Notes under the pieces: model-generated
The model's input: only the letters and a program-made list of their open reading frames with translations
Databases searched by the model: none
Told to the model about the DNA's origin: nothing
Program-made: the position numbers and the translations under genes
Shown: piece after piece, positions 33,472 to 47,500 of the stretch
Layout: the number at the start of each line of letters is the position of its first letter
Position numbering within the stretch: position 1 is the first letter of the stretch
NCBI GenBank assembly: GCA_010279815.1
Contig: QEOQ01000303.1
Location: 871,567 to 935,566 of the forward strand
Direction: 5' to 3'
Source of the DNA: Brachionus plicatilis
Lineage: Eukaryota; Rotifera; Eurotatoria; Ploima; Brachionidae
DNA length: 64,000 bases

Positions 33472-34000
33472 CTAAACAGCTGCCAAATGTTGTTGAACAC
33501 ATCTCAAGGGTAAAAAATGGGGGAAAAGGCCAAACCGTTGATAGCCATCGCTGTGCAAAGATTGACCATGGTGCCACGGCGTGGTCGACTTTAAGAACGA
33601 GATCATTCTGTTTTGTTTATCAGTGTCATTGATGTTAAAATCAAACGGAATTATCAGGTTGTAAAGACTGGCTTTATTGCGCTTTTTCACTTTGTATATC
33701 TTCATCATAGACTCATTGAAATTGTTGAAAATCTGCTCTATTTGATGCACATTTCTTTGGTTGTCCAAATTGGAGCTGGACGACGATGTTTTGAGCATGT
33801 TGAAGTTGTTGATGATGGGAAAATTGGCCGAGTTGAGGCAAGATGGCTCGTCATCGTTGCCCTGCTTGGAAAAAGTGTCGGTCAGCGCCGACTCAATTTT
33901 GCTTATCTGAGCCAGAAACAGCGCGCTGTTCCAGGTGGAGTACGCGTTGGACACATGCTCGGGCATGCTAAGGAATATTCTTGGATCGATCAAGTCCATT
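33472..34000 (-). CDS. Unrecognised 175-aa protein or terminal exon
   Basis: A minus-strand frame of 175 codons starts at ATG 33999 and ends at TAG 33472. Codon composition is clearly coding (many C/G third positions inside AT-rich surroundings), like HUWE1 exon 4 and the cadherin. The protein opens MDLIDPRIFLSMPEHVSNAY and STWNSALFLAQISKIESAL, has a Ser run then NLDNQRNVHQIEQIF, and ends PWHHGQSLHSDGYQRFGLFP with a hydrophobic finish. No signal peptide or known domain is evident. A TTCTAG acceptor lies immediately before the ATG (exon would start at 34000), so this may be the last exon of a longer gene, with an upstream donor-like GTATGT near 34067; or the ATG may be the true start after a 5'-UTR intron. 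Function unknown. Confidence 0.6.
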
Positions 34001-34285
34001 CTAGAATTTGTTCAATCTCAACAAGCTCATTCTATGTCGATCAGGCTCAGTTTTTGGACATACAAGCTCTGTGTGTTGGTTCGAAATAAAAACAACTCGA
34101 ATCAAAAACTACAATAAAGGTTCGCCAAGTTAATAAAAATAAAGAATCTATCGAGAAAGTAGAATAAATTTGTAGATATAATTAAAATAATTTATTTCAA
34201 ATTTTTCCAAATTTTGTGGCCTGTAGAAAACTTTCGTAAAATTAACAACCATGTATGTACACAAATATGTAAGGCAAAGATTTGA

Positions 34286-34316
34286 GCAGAGAAAGAGAAA
34301 GAGAGAGAGAGAGAGA
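34286..34316. repeat. (GA)n microsatellite
   Basis: A purine repeat of GAAA and GA units, about 290 bp upstream of the unrecognised gene at 33999. It might act as a GAGA-type promoter element, but only the repeat itself is seen. Confidence 0.7.
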
Positions 34317-37080
34317 TCGATTTGAAAATTATAATTTTCGGGAGACTCGGGACTCGTTTAAGCGAATACCGGTATTCTAAATTTTAGATTGCGAAATTAG
34401 AAAAATTGAAAAAGCTTATTAAAAAAATAGCAAACTAGAAACAGCAGTGATTACCATCTTGGTTAAGTATTAAAATATGAAAATATTATGATAATTTGAG
34501 GCATAAATATTTTGAAAAACTTTTTTTTTCCAACCTAATATTTAACATTTATTTTAACCTATCGGCTAAGTCATTACTCCAAACACATACACACGCGTTT
34601 AGGCTCTATAACGTTTAGCATTTTTTTTTTTTTTTTTTTAATAATGCTTAATTGCATTTTAGCTAAAATCCAGAAAAATCTGCTCGATTTGCCAATTTGC
34701 TTAGAAACAACTTGTTGCATTGTAAATATTTTACTCCAAAATTATCTCAAAAAAAAATTAGATAACTTTTATTTTTAATAAAAACTAGCAAAAAAAAATC
34801 CATTTCTTAATCTGATTATTTATCTATGTGACAAAGTTGTGAAATATTTTTTCAAGTCTCGTTTATTGCCTTCTCATCATGAGCCTATTTTTAATTTTTG
34901 TTTAAAAACTTAGAAAACGTTTGTTTTTTTTTTATTGATTTTGAATGTAATATTTTTAGATTGCCTAATTATTTGAGCTAAAAATTAAGTTGCTTAAAAA
35001 ATAATGAATATCGATGGAATTATTTTGGGATATGAGAGGCTTCGAGATTTATTTTAATTAATATTCAAAAAATATTTAAAAAAAATTAATGCGTCCCTTC
35101 GAGATGACTAAATTTTTGTTAAGACCTAATTTAGAGATTTGAAAAAAAAAACAACATATTCGTTAACCTCTCTGTGTGAATGAAGATCAATAATGAGTCT
35201 AGAATATATCTAATGTTCATATAATATAAGAATAAAACTCAAGTTTTAAAAAAAGCCATATGGAAAATATCCGATGTTTAATGGTATTGATTGATGTTTA
35301 GTTTACAATGTTGAAAATAAATTGAAAAATTAATATAATTAGTTTTCAAGTTGAAATTATGTTTAGCTAAGTGTTTGTAAAAGAATGGACCCATGCAGTG
35401 ATCCAAGTACCAGATGTCGGCAATAGAGCTATTAATTGAGTTAAATCATAATGAACTAATTTTAGGATATTTTTATAAAATGTTTTAGCCGAGCTTAAAT
35501 TCGATACAATGTTCTGGCGGGGGTAATTTGTATTTTTTTTCTTAATCAAGTAAAATAAACGTGATTAGGGCCAAAATAAAAAAAAATTTAAGGTCAAGAA
35601 GAAAACTTATTAGAATTTTATTTGATGAAATTTGAAGATTATAAACTATTTATTTATTTATTGAATTCATTCCTAAAATAAGTAAAGCTCTTTAACTGAC
35701 TGATAGATCTTTTTTTTTTGAGGAAAAAAGCGGAAAAATACTTTTTAAGAGTATCTAAATTGAAAATTTTTTGAATAAAATAATTAAAAATTTTCAACTA
35801 GCATAAATAACCCAAATAATGGTATTTGAAATAATAGGAATAAGTATGGCCTAAAAATATATTCAAAATATTGAACTTAAATTTCGACCTAACACTAATG
35901 TAAAAAAATAGTTTAATTTAAAAATTAAGTCTCCGCTAAATAACCTTCTTTTTTTAGCCTAAACACAAAAAAAGTATACATTATTTGGATGGTTATTTTA
36001 AAAATTTAATTCGATTGCCAATTTAAATGAAATTGGAAAAAAGCGTGGTTTGTTTTTAAACGCTCTGAGCATCGTTTTTTAATTTGGAAATTTGGAACTC
36101 AGCTTATTTAATTTGGGAATTTGCGGTCCAATGAACACCTTGGTAAAAAACGTCTAATTGACTTTAGTTGCGGTTTAAATTATAATAATTAGAATTAGTT
36201 GAATAAAGTTGAAAATTTGAAAAAAAATATTCAAAAGCTTAAATTGAGAAATTGCTACAATGCTAACATTTTGCTTCAAACAAATAAATTTGAAATATTT
36301 AAATATTAATAATGCTTACCTGTAGCTCTTTTATCAATTATTTTTCACAAAACCAAAATTTGATGTCTCAATTATTTTGTAATAAAAATGTCCGTGATAG
36401 CAACACTGAATTCAAATATTAGCAAATTAGAACTGAAACTAAACAAATTAAAAATTTGCCTAGTTTAGCCGAGACACATATGCGCTAGTTTTTTTTTTTT
36501 AATTCAACGTTTTTTATCGTTGTAACTAAACTAGTTTTAAAAAATAATTTTTAAATGGTAATTTCTACCCAATTTGAGAAAATATTTAAAAATATTATTC
36601 CATATATTTATCTATAAAATTATAAACAAAAAAAAATAATCTAAAAAAAAAACTGACTTACAAATTTTTTTTTCTAATAAAATTCATGTAATAAACTAGA
36701 TAGAAATTATAAACTTGATTTTTTTGTTGTTGAATATTTTGAATAAACGATAAAAAAATTAGACCAAAAAAAAGTTCCACAACTCGAAATAAACTTAATT
36801 GCTAGATTTTTCCGACAATTTCATCTGAATAAAATCGAAAATGATTTGAGGAATGTTTTTAGGAATCAAGATAAAACTCATTATGTAACTTATTGATTTA
36901 TTATTTAAGCATTTTAGTTTCTCAAAGAGTAAAAAGCTTTGAATCAAAAGTTTGGTTTATTTTGCCAACACCTTTAATTTTGTAATAAATCTAATTTAAA
37001 AGAAATTAAATTAGTATTCAAAAATTTCTATTGTTATTACTTCACATTTGATTGCATCAATAGAAAATTTAAAATTTAAA
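34317..37080. other. Intergenic, AT-rich
   Basis: This separates the unrecognised minus-strand gene from XPB. A palindromic AATACCGGTATT sits at about 34365. A 60-codon minus-strand frame (35367-35549) has no recognisable motif. No RNA gene or clear repeat was found. Confidence 0.45.
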
Positions 37081-39595
37081 ATGGACGACCATGATGATAA
37101 ATTCGGTATGAAATTTATAGATAAATAATTTGAGCTTACAAAATAATTAAAAAAAAACTTAAGTCATTAGAAAAATATTTAAAAATTTTCCCATAAAATA
37201 ATTAGTGCTATTAATTGAAAAAATATATTTTTAAAAGGCAATGATTTAGTTCCAAAATCAGCCAGAAATCACTTTACTGAATATAAAAATGAAGATGAAT
37301 TTGGAGCTAAAGATTTTAGCAAAGATCTCGAACTAAAAAACGACCATCAAAATCGTCCAATTTGGATCGTAAATTAAATTTAAATAAAATTATAAAACAA
37401 ATTTACTCTATCTTATTTAAGACACCAGATGGTCACATTTTTTTAGAATCATTTTCACCTGTTTACAAACACGCTCAAGATTTTTTGATAACTATATCGG
37501 AGCCAGTGTGTCGACCAGAGTTCATTCATGAATACAAATTAACATCCTATTCGCTGTACGCGGCAGTCTCTGTCGGTCTACAAACAGCCGATATAATCGA
37601 GTACCTGAAACGTTTGAGCAAAACAAGCATACCTGAAAGTGTCGTAAAATTTATCAAAGACTCAACGTTGACTTACGGAAAAGTAAAATTGGTCCTAAAA
37701 GAAAATAGATACTTTGTTGAAACAAGACATGAAGTAATTTTTTAAATTTTTTAATAGATTAAAATTTAGTTAATTAAATGAAAAAAAAAAATTTTAAAAA
37801 GGATGTAGTTAAAATTATTTTTAGCGATCCTGTAATCAAAAATATAATCATTCATCAAGATGTTCATGGCGAAGGAAATCAAATAAATTTTGACCAGTTT
37901 TTAGTCAAAGAAACTGGACGCGAAACAAACGCAAATGACATGTTCGAGTTTTACGACAAAATGGACCAAGACGAAGTGGCCATTAATTCTAAACAAAAAG
38001 TCTATTCGTTTGAAATAAAGAAGGAAGAAATTGAAAATTTACAAAAAAGATGCCAAGAAATTGACTATCCATTGTTGGCCGAATACGACTTTAAAAATGA
38101 CCCCAACATTCCCAATATTGACATTGCATTGCGACCTAACGCAACCCTGCGTCCTTATCAGGAAAAGGCGCTGCGCAAAATGTTCGGTAATGGTCGCGCA
38201 AGAAGTGGAATTATCGTTTTACCTTGTGGCGCTGGTAAAACATTGGTTGGAGTGACCACTGCTTGTACAGTTAACAAGCGTGCACTGGTGCTCTGTAATT
38301 CAAGTGTATCAGTCGAACAGTGGAAGCAACAATTTAGAACTTGGTCAACAGCTGATGATAACATAATTTGCCGGTTCACCCACGAGGCAAAAGATAAGCC
38401 AATAGGCTCAAAAATATTAATTACCACATACTCTATGATTACAATTACAACAAAGAGGTCTTATGAAGCTGAGAAAGTAATGGACTGGCTGAAGGGTCAA
38501 GAATGGGGTTTGATGCTGCTCGATGAAGTGCACACCATTCCTGCCAAAATGTTTAGAAGAGTTTTGACCATAGTCTCGGCTCAGTGTAAGCTAGGTCTCA
38601 CTGCTACCTTGGTTCGAGAGGACGACAAGATCACTGATCTTAATTTTTTGATCGGTCCAAAGCTTTATGAAGCCAATTGGATGGAATTGCAAAATAAAGG
38701 CTTTTTGGCAAAAGTTCAATGCTGTGAAGTATGGTGTCCAATGACTCCGCAATTTTACCGAGAATACCTAATCAACAGGTCTAGAAAAAAGTCTTTGCTT
38801 TTTATCATGAACCCGAACAAGTTTAGAATTTGCCAATATTTGATCAAGTTACATGAGAGCAGAAACGATAAAATAATTGTTTTTTCGGACAATGTTTTTG
38901 CATTGATTCACTATGCGATAAAATTGGGATGTCCGTATATCTATGGGCCCACAAGTCAAAATGAGCGCTTGCAAATTTTGCAAAATTTTCAACATAATCC
39001 AAAAGTAAATTGTATTTTTGTATCCAAAGTTGCCGATACTTCATTTGATTTGCCTGATGCCAATGTTTTAATTCAAATATCGAGTCATGGTGGTTCGCGA
39101 AGACAAGAAGCCCAGCGTCTGGGTCGTATTCTCAGAGCTAAAAAGGACTCGAATGGAGAAGACTTCAATGCTTTTTTTTATACTTTGGTATCCAATGATA
39201 CCATGGAGATGTATTATTGTAAGTTAATTTTTTTTGAAATTTTTTTTTGAAATTTTTTTTTAGCTGCTAAGAGACAACGCTTTTTGATCAATCAGGGCTA
39301 TAGCTATAAAGTTATAAACCGACTTGGTAATCTGGAAAATGAAAATTTATTCTATTCCAAAAAAGAAGAACAGCAGGATTTGTTGCAAAAAGTTCTGGCG
39401 GCAAGCGAAACGGCAGCTGATGAAGAAGACATGCCAAGCAATGTAAAATCGACTGCTGGCTCGCAAATATTCCGCTCTCAAGCCACTTTGAGTTCGCTTT
39501 CAGGTGGAGATGAAGGAATGTATGCTGAAGTTAGACGAAGTCAATCGTCTAAAGAAAAGAACAGACATCCTCTTTTTAAAAAATTTCTCAGATAA
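37081..39595 (+). CDS. ERCC3: XPB/ERCC3 DNA helicase of TFIIH
   Basis: Five exons: 37081-37105, 37238-37368, 37422-37733, 37802-39218 and 39264-39595; 738 aa (human 782). The N-terminal damage-recognition part contains [20 protein letters not shown] and [19 protein letters not shown]. The helicase core shows [20 protein letters not shown], Walker A PCGAGKT (Lys302), the DEVH box (397-400), the XPB-specific RED motif in LVREDDK, and motifs IV-VI ending [18 protein letters not shown]. The C-terminus [11 protein letters not shown] matches the family's HPLFKRFRK end. In TFIIH, XPB is the translocase that opens promoters and lesions in transcription and nucleotide excision repair. Introns are 45-132 bp. 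The first exon (MDDHDDKF plus one base) is short; the start is supported by frame and a good A-rich context but is the least certain part. The acidic N-terminus is shorter than in human. Confidence 0.95.
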
Positions 39596-41574
39596 ATATA
39601 TTTTTACAAAAAAAATTTGCCAATGTTTCTGAGTCACTATTGTATTATAACACAAAAAATTTAATTTAAAAAACCAAATGACGATGTTAAACTTTTAAAT
39701 TAAAATTAAATAAAATAAAAATTTTATTTTTATAATTTTTAATTAAATATAAATAATGTATTTCAACAAATATTAAATATGTTTCTTTTTAAAATGAAAT
39801 GAGATTGCCGTCTATTAAAAAAAGAAATTTAAAAAAATAGAAGAAAATAGTCTAAACTAGACTTATTAGACATAGTGAATTTTAGAACTCAAAATACTGT
39901 AATTAAATGAAAAGGCTAAATAACTTTTGTGTGATAAATATCAAATTTACCTTATTCCGAATATGCTGCACCACAAGCTGAGACATGCAAATTAAAACAA
40001 AAAATTACAAATTTTTTAGCATGGATGAGGTCCATGGTTCAAAAGCTGGTAGCTGAACTTATGGTGCAGCAAAATCGAGGGAATACGGTAGTTAGTTTCT
40101 TAAATAAAAAATAAAAATCCTTTAATAGAAAATTTAGAATCAACCTTCATTTGTAAATATAAAGTAAATTAAAATCGGAAATTATAATTTTCTAAGTTAT
40201 TCTTGGATTTTTTAATTTAAATTCAATTTTAAATCGTTTTCAAAAATAATTGAAGATTTTAGTTTATTTAATTGATGAAAGTTGGAAAAATTTGATTCAG
40301 GTGATCGAGAGAATTCAAATAAAACTAAAAACCATAAATAAAGAATGCTAAGCATCTTTTCTTTGGTTACACACAAAAAAAAAAATTAAAAATCAAAAAT
40401 TTAAGTAATTAAAATTTATATTAATTAAAAATTATTTTAAAATTAAATAAACATTAAATATTAGATTGAAATGATGAAATGTAAAGACATGACTAATTTT
40501 AGCTGGCAATTTTTAATAAAATTAATTTTTAAAAAATTTTCCTCTTTCATAGACTATTTTACGTCAATTTTTTTTAATAAAATTTCACAAAATAATCAAT
40601 TTGAATCCGATTTTTTTTTCTCTTTTTTCATTTTATTTTAAAAATTATGTAAAAATATAATTTGAAATACTTAATAAACATTAATGAACTTTTTTATAAT
40701 ATTAATATAGTTTGATTTACCTAAAATAACGTTTAATTACGTGATTTTACGTAATTTTTTAAAATTGCGTTTTAACTCGAAATTACAAAATTTAAATTAC
40801 TTTCGAGAAGAAAATTTACGATTTTTTTTTTAAAATTAAGTAGAAATTTCATTTTACACTATGTAAATTTTGATAAAATAAAAAAAAATACATATGTGAT
40901 ATGCAACATCATGTAAAAAGTACATTTTTAAACATTCTTATTTTAGATTTTTTTTTTCCTATTAATTAATAACAAATTTTTTTAGTCACATTTATTCATT
41001 TTGTTCAATTACTTTGTCAATTACCTTTTTTTACTCATATAGATATTTTAACAAAAAAAATTTATGAAAATACTTTTTTGAAATGGCTAGTATAAGACTT
41101 GCATTTGATCGATTTGATTAGACTTAAGCTTTTTTGGGAATCAAAAATCGTTACAACTACTTCTTGTTGAATATATAAGATACTTAAATAAAAAAAAATT
41201 TATTTTTAGTAATAAAATGTTTTTTACTTTAAGTAACATTATTTTATTTGGACTTTTTTTTGTTATTATGACTTAACTGAAAGTAAAGAAATTGTAAGTA
41301 AAAATACATATAATTTGGCGTAAAAAAAATTTTGAGACAGTTTTTATTGAATATAATTTATTGATAATAATAAGAAACTTACAAAATCCAATTTTATAAA
41401 ATAGTAAAAAAAAATTGAAAAAAGACATTGAACACTTCTAACTTGAACAGAAACAATTTTTAAAATTCGATAAAATTTACACAAAAATTATTCAAAAGTA
41501 ATAACAACAAAAAAAGAAGAGCCGAGGTATTTAATAATCGGTGTTGACTTATTGATCTTTGAAACTCAATGATT
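39596..41574. other. Intergenic, AT-rich, with a small MITE
   Basis: This lies between the XPB stop and the cadherin stop. Apart from the inverted-repeat element at 39948-40094 it is A/T-rich sequence with no gene signal. Confidence 0.5.
39948..40094. mobile_element. Short MITE with TACC(T/G)TATTCC ends
   Basis: The left arm TACCTTATTCCGAATATGCT / GCACCACAAGCTGAG pairs with the right arm, whose reverse complement reads TACCGTATTCCCTCGATTTT / GCTGCACCATAAGTTCAG. The arms are about 40 bp and the whole element about 147 bp. Both ends fit a TA flank, as in Tc1/mariner-type elements. It is non-coding. Confidence 0.55.
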
Positions 41575-44500
41575 TTATTTTTCTTCATTTGTTTCTTCAT
41601 CGGATACTAAACCATAGATAGTTGATATTTTACTGAATTTAGGACCCCAATTTTTCATTTGTTCCAAATCAGAATCTAAATTATCTTCTTTTTTTCCTTT
41701 TATTAAAGTCGAATCATCCAACTTATTTATTTCAAGAGCACTTAAAGTTGATCCGTATATGCTGCCCTCGCCCTCATAGGCATACTCTTGCAGACTATCA
41801 TAGGGCGGCTGTACAGGATCATTGTCTATTTCTCTTAGTTTTGTATTGATAAAATCTCCGACTTCGTTGTTTTGTGGCCTTTGAGCTTTTAAGCCTGTGA
41901 TGTGTGTCACAGGTGGAACATCTCTTCGAATGTAGTTCATCTCTTGTAGTGGTGGCCTTTGTCTTGGTATAGCTGGTGGAAAATCACCATCAACTGCTGT
42001 TGAACCATCCGAAATATTGAGCGAATTGCTAACCAACGGATGAGAGGACATAGATCCAGTAGGATCCAATGGTTTGGCTAATCGTGAAATGTCATACGAG
42101 CTCTTAAAAGTTTTTATTTTAGAAAATTTTTTCGTAAACTTGAAGAGCCAGAAAAAACCAAAATAACTTTATTTTTTTTGTTTATTTTAAAGAATGTTAA
42201 GTTTTTAATAAAAAGTCAAAATTAAAAAATAAATAAATAAATTTATTCAGCTGTTTTTAAGAATCAAAAGTGTGGTAAAATCTATTCAATACTGGTGTAG
42301 AATAGATGAAAAAAATAATCACATTTTTTATAATTTTTATTTACTTCTTTGTTAAGAAAATACACATTAATTAATCTATTTATTTGTTTATTTTTTATAT
42401 AGGGCCGAGAACCCAGTTTTGGTTAGTGTATTAAAAAATAATTAATATCTATTTTTGCAATAACACCAAAAAAAATCAACTTTTAAAAACTGAATTTTAT
42501 TCAATATCTTATTGAATTTTTTTAAATTTGATAAAATTAAATTTTTTTAAGGCTTATATAAACTAAAAGACAAACCGGTTGTTTAACCAGTTCTACATAC
42601 GAACCAGTTTTCCATCCGTAATTTTATACTACGAAATCACCAGGATGAATTGGGATGAATGTGAATAAATAAATAGATTAATTTAGATTAAATAATTTAT
42701 AAAATTTATCATTAAATTTTTTTTTAATTTTCTGTGATATTTAAATCACTAAACCATAGATAAATAACAATAATAAAAATTAGTGTTGAATGCGGACGGA
42801 GCTAACCGGTCCAATAGACGGGCAGATACTCGCGGTTGTTGGCCCGTTTAGTAACCGTCCCAATTTTGGCGGGCGGACTTTGACCCGTTTAAATATTATT
42901 AAAAAAACCTTAATTCTAGTGACTTTGACTTTAACTAGAGCGCCACAAAAACTACCCGGAACGGCAAATATTCAAATTATAAATTTGATTTAAAATAAAA
43001 ATAATTATCAAGTCCGTTTTTTGAATAATATTTAAAAATTATTTTTAATTAATTATTTAAGAAAAATATTTTTAATAAATTCAAAACCCGCCAGCCAAAA
43101 TTCGGACTAAGTCGGCCCGTTTAAATTTAAACGGTTACTAAACGGGCCAAAAAGTAGCCCGTCAGAATTGGGACGGTAATACGGTCATGGTCTTGGAAAA
43201 TTTTGGCCCGTTTACTGTCCGCTTGCACGAACACCAACACTAATAAAAATATTATCAAGTAAGTAAGTACAAATGAATTTCAACTAAAAAACAGCAATTT
43301 GAATTTTATGATCAATTTTTGATGCTCAAAATGATCAAATCAAATTAAAACTATTAAATAAATTATTATTTCTTAATAGAAATAATGCAGAGATACATTT
43401 TTGGATTTAGCATACTTTGTTAAATAAAAAAATAAACTCTGCAAAATCAAAATGCACAATGCAGAATGCACACCATCGAAATGATGCTATTTTAAATGGT
43501 TAATTTTGTGCAGACTTTTGCAGATTTTACCTTTAGATTTAACAAAGTATGTTAAAACCAAAAATTAACCTCTGAACTAATTCTATTAAAAAATTAAAAT
43601 TTATTATAAAGTTTAAGTTTTATTTGATAATTTTGAGCATCAAAAATTGATCATAAACTTCAACTTGCCTAAAAAACTTCAGATTCTAAACTTATGGGTT
43701 TTTTTTTCGAAAAATTATAGTGAATATTTTAAATCAATTTGAAATTTACAATGAAATTGTCTTATTTAAAAAAAATTCAATTAAATCATATTTTCATAAA
43801 ATAATCTTTTTTGAAATGAAAATTAGTTGAAAAAATTCAAAAAAATCTGTTCAATTTTTTTATCAAGTTCTCAATTCTGCTTTAACTTTTGGTTTTTTCA
43901 AAATTTAAAATTTTATGCAAACAAAAAAACTGACTTGATCAACATCAGGACATCCTTCTTCAACATAATTGATAATTGTCTCTCTTACTTCATCATGTGG
44001 ATCGACGCCTAGCATGTAATGCTTAGGAGTCGGAGACTTGGTGCGAGCGTACACAATAAAAGCTAATATCAGAACTAAAAAAAAAATAAAATAAAAAATA
44101 ATCTAGAAATAAAATCTTAATTAAAAACTCACATAAACTCATAATGATGCATAGAACAATGATGGAAATAGCCTCGGGACTAATGAACACAGCAGCCCTG
44201 CGGCTAGCTTGGGCATTACAATACTGTCCAAAAAATCCCTTTTTGCACACACATCTAAACGCGGACGCTTCCAAGCTGTCGTCGTCCGAAACTCTCCAAA
44301 TTTTGTTTGCCTCTCTGCTTTCTACGCCCAATTCCCTGGCAATGTACCAATTGTCGGGCGGATAGTCTCCAACAGTGGCCTTGGCTCCTGGCTCATGGTA
44401 GCCATTCTGAAAGTTTTCGTAGGCAATTATTTGATTGTTGTCATATTTTTCGCAATACTTGGTCCCTTGATGGTAGCACAATTGGCAATCGTTCAAATTT

Positions 44501-47500
44501 TGACACTTGGTGCCGTTCAAAAATTGTCCTTTGGGACACTGGCATTCGCCCAGGCGCCACTTGTCCACACACTTTTGATTCGATGGACAAAATATGCCTT
44601 TGCAATAGTCCTCGCTTTTGCAGCCATCGTTCACGTTAACCGACTCCATTTTGATGGCAATGTCCTCGTACTCTTGCTCCTCGATGGCCAAGTAAGGCAA
44701 TGGCTTGCCATCGAAGCGAACGTCCATCATACAACTGTCGTGATAGTCGCGCGATATTTCGTAGCCACTCACCTTTATTTGGACAACTTTGGCGCCCAAA
44801 AATATCGAGTCTCTGTCGACGTCCATCTCTTTGGCGCCATTGGGCAAGCCGAACGTGTAGTTCATGTTGAGGCCCTCGCCGTCGTCCAGCACAACACTAG
44901 CCTCGCGGCCGTACCTGTGCGCCTTGACAAAGTGCCACTTTCCGTCATTTACCCTCACACTCTGAATGGAAACAGCGCTCTCTCCGCCGCCAATATCAAA
45001 CCGAAACTGGACCACATTGTCCACTATTTCCAAGTAGACATACTGGGCCCGGTTGGGCGAAGTGATCTGAAACAACGTTTGCGCTCTGTCCGTCGTGTTC
45101 TCTCTAGTCCTGAACATCAATTGAATTTTAGTGTGTTGTTTTAGATAGAGATCGTAGGCGGAATTGCGACCGTCACTTTTGTACACATACCGGTACTTTA
45201 GATAGCTGCCAGCTCGTTTGTTGATGCCCGGCGTTTGAAAGTCGAACGCCAGAGTTTTGAGCTCGCATTGAGCGCCCCGGTACCCGGGCTTGCAAACGCA
45301 TTCGGACCGCCTAAAATTAGCATCACAAACGCCATTCAGACAATAGTTGGTCGAGTTCATGACGCTGCAGTGTCGGTCGGCGCGAGGACAATGGCTCACG
45401 CTGTTCATGTGAAATCCTTGGACTCGATGCGTGTCAATTTGAAGATCGTACAATTCGCCGTTTACTTTTAAATTTCTCACACAGCCCACAAAATTGCCTT
45501 TGTAGTCGAGTGTCTTGGGCGCGCTGTTCTTGTCGTACAGGCCGCCAATTTGCAGCGGATAGTACTGATTTGAATTGATGAACAAATCGTGTATTTGAAC
45601 TTGGAGTTCGTGTTCACATCCATTTACAAACACCAATGTTTGACCAGTGCTTGATTTGTGCGCCACTTTGGCCTGTGGCGAGTCAAACACTGAAGATGAT
45701 GAAGATGATGACGAGATAGAGTGCAAACATCTATCAATGGTGATCCGGTACTTGAAGCCCGTCTTGTAAATGTCCACTCGGTGCCAATTTTCATCGTTAA
45801 GAGTTCGATTGTGATTGTTCAATAGATAGGAATGAGTTTTGGCGTGCAGACCTTGTTTTATTTGAAAAACAAGGCGGCCTCTGTCCATTTGGAGAGCAAT
45901 GAAGTCCTGCTGGTAGCGAGTGGGGTCGGCGGGCCCGCTGCCTTGCTGATGGCTGTTTATGGGACCGTTGTAGAAGAGCATGCCCTGGCTGTTGGAGGTG
46001 ATGAACTCGAAGGAGAGCGCTAGATGCTGACACTGGGGCAGCGATGGCAGCCAGGCAAAGCCGCCGCTGCTGTTAAAGCTGCGCATTGTTTTTTGACAGC
46101 GCGGGCCGTCGAAGCCCCGCGGACACTGACACTTTTGCACCGAGCCCGATTTGATGCACATGCCCCCGTTCAGACAATAATTGGCGTCCGAACACGACCG
46201 ACCGATCATGGACTCGAACGAATAGCCCTGCAACGATTTGCACGCACACTCGTGCCGCTCTACAGCGTGGACGCCCACAAAACTAGTCGCGTTGGCGTTC
46301 ACTAGCGATGGCCTGTTCGAATAAATTGTTCGAGTGTGACAGCCCGAGTCTTTGCATTTGCGTTCGGACTCGGCGCACTCGTCAATGCCAATCGTGGTCA
46401 GTCGGATGTTGGCGTGCAGTTGGAGCAAAAAGTGCTCGAAATGTTTTTTGTGGTGAGCTAGCAGGCCGTTTAGCTTTTGGGTGGTGAATACGGGCGAGCC
46501 GTGCGCTGAATATCGAAAGTCAACTGTGTCGGCCGATTTGTGTCCGTGAGTCATGAGACTAAAAAATATTAAATTGTCGTCGGATGCCAAGTTAAAAACG
46601 TCCTGGGCCAAATAGCTTTGTATTCGAGACAAAAACGATTTGCCATCGCGAGAATATCTAGTTTCCACATAGCGCTCTACGCTTATGCCACTCAGACGAA
46701 ACGAGCCGCTATTTTTGACCAAATCTTCGCTCAGCTTTTTTACACTAACAAAAACGGTGGCCATTTGCGCTTCGTATTTGGGCCTAGTCAAATCTGTGAC
46801 ACTCACCGTGAATTGATAGTCGCCGGGCGGCACACCGGCCTTTAAAATAATCGAGCCGGGCAAACTAAAATGTTCACTGTACTTTAAATCGTTCACATTT
46901 TCGACTAGGTCAAAGTAAGTGCGGATCAAATCATCTGTGTGTGGCACAAATTTAAACTGTTTGTCTGACGCGTCCCAATCGTCCTTGTCCTCTGCGTAAA
47001 CATTGCCAATCATGTTCACACGCTTGGACACACTTCCCTTATAGTCGTACACAACTATTTTTTTAATGCCCGAATAGTGCAAATTGTCGTTCACATCTCC
47101 GATGGTGACACGCAAATAATTGATGCCGCTGAGAGGCGGCCGACCACTGTCCCGCATCAACACCGGCACCCTGATCACTTTGCACTGATTCTCAATTTCG
47201 TACTCGTCCTTAAGTTGACCTTGATTGTTGCCATGGTTACCGTGACCAAATGCGCAATCTTTGCCCTCGCGGTCAAATTGAGACAACGAAAAGACGTTGG
47301 CATGATTGTCACCATTTATTTGGTCGAACACATAAGTTAAATTAAATTTGGCGTTTTTCCTATCGGGCCACACGTTCAACTTGTCCGGAAATTCGAACGA
47401 ATAGGGCGGTCCATTGTCGGGCGAGTCCAAGTCTTTGGCTCGTATCGAGCTCACAAATTGATGCGGTTCACTATTTTCCATGAGAACGGGCGCATAGTGG

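Noticed and set aside
33613..34089. 158-codon plus-strand frame
   Set aside because: The opposite strand has the better codon pattern and low-complexity protein structure typical of real coding sequence; only one is likely real.
35367..35549. 60-codon minus-strand frame
   Set aside because: There is no motif, no splice context and no second copy to support it.
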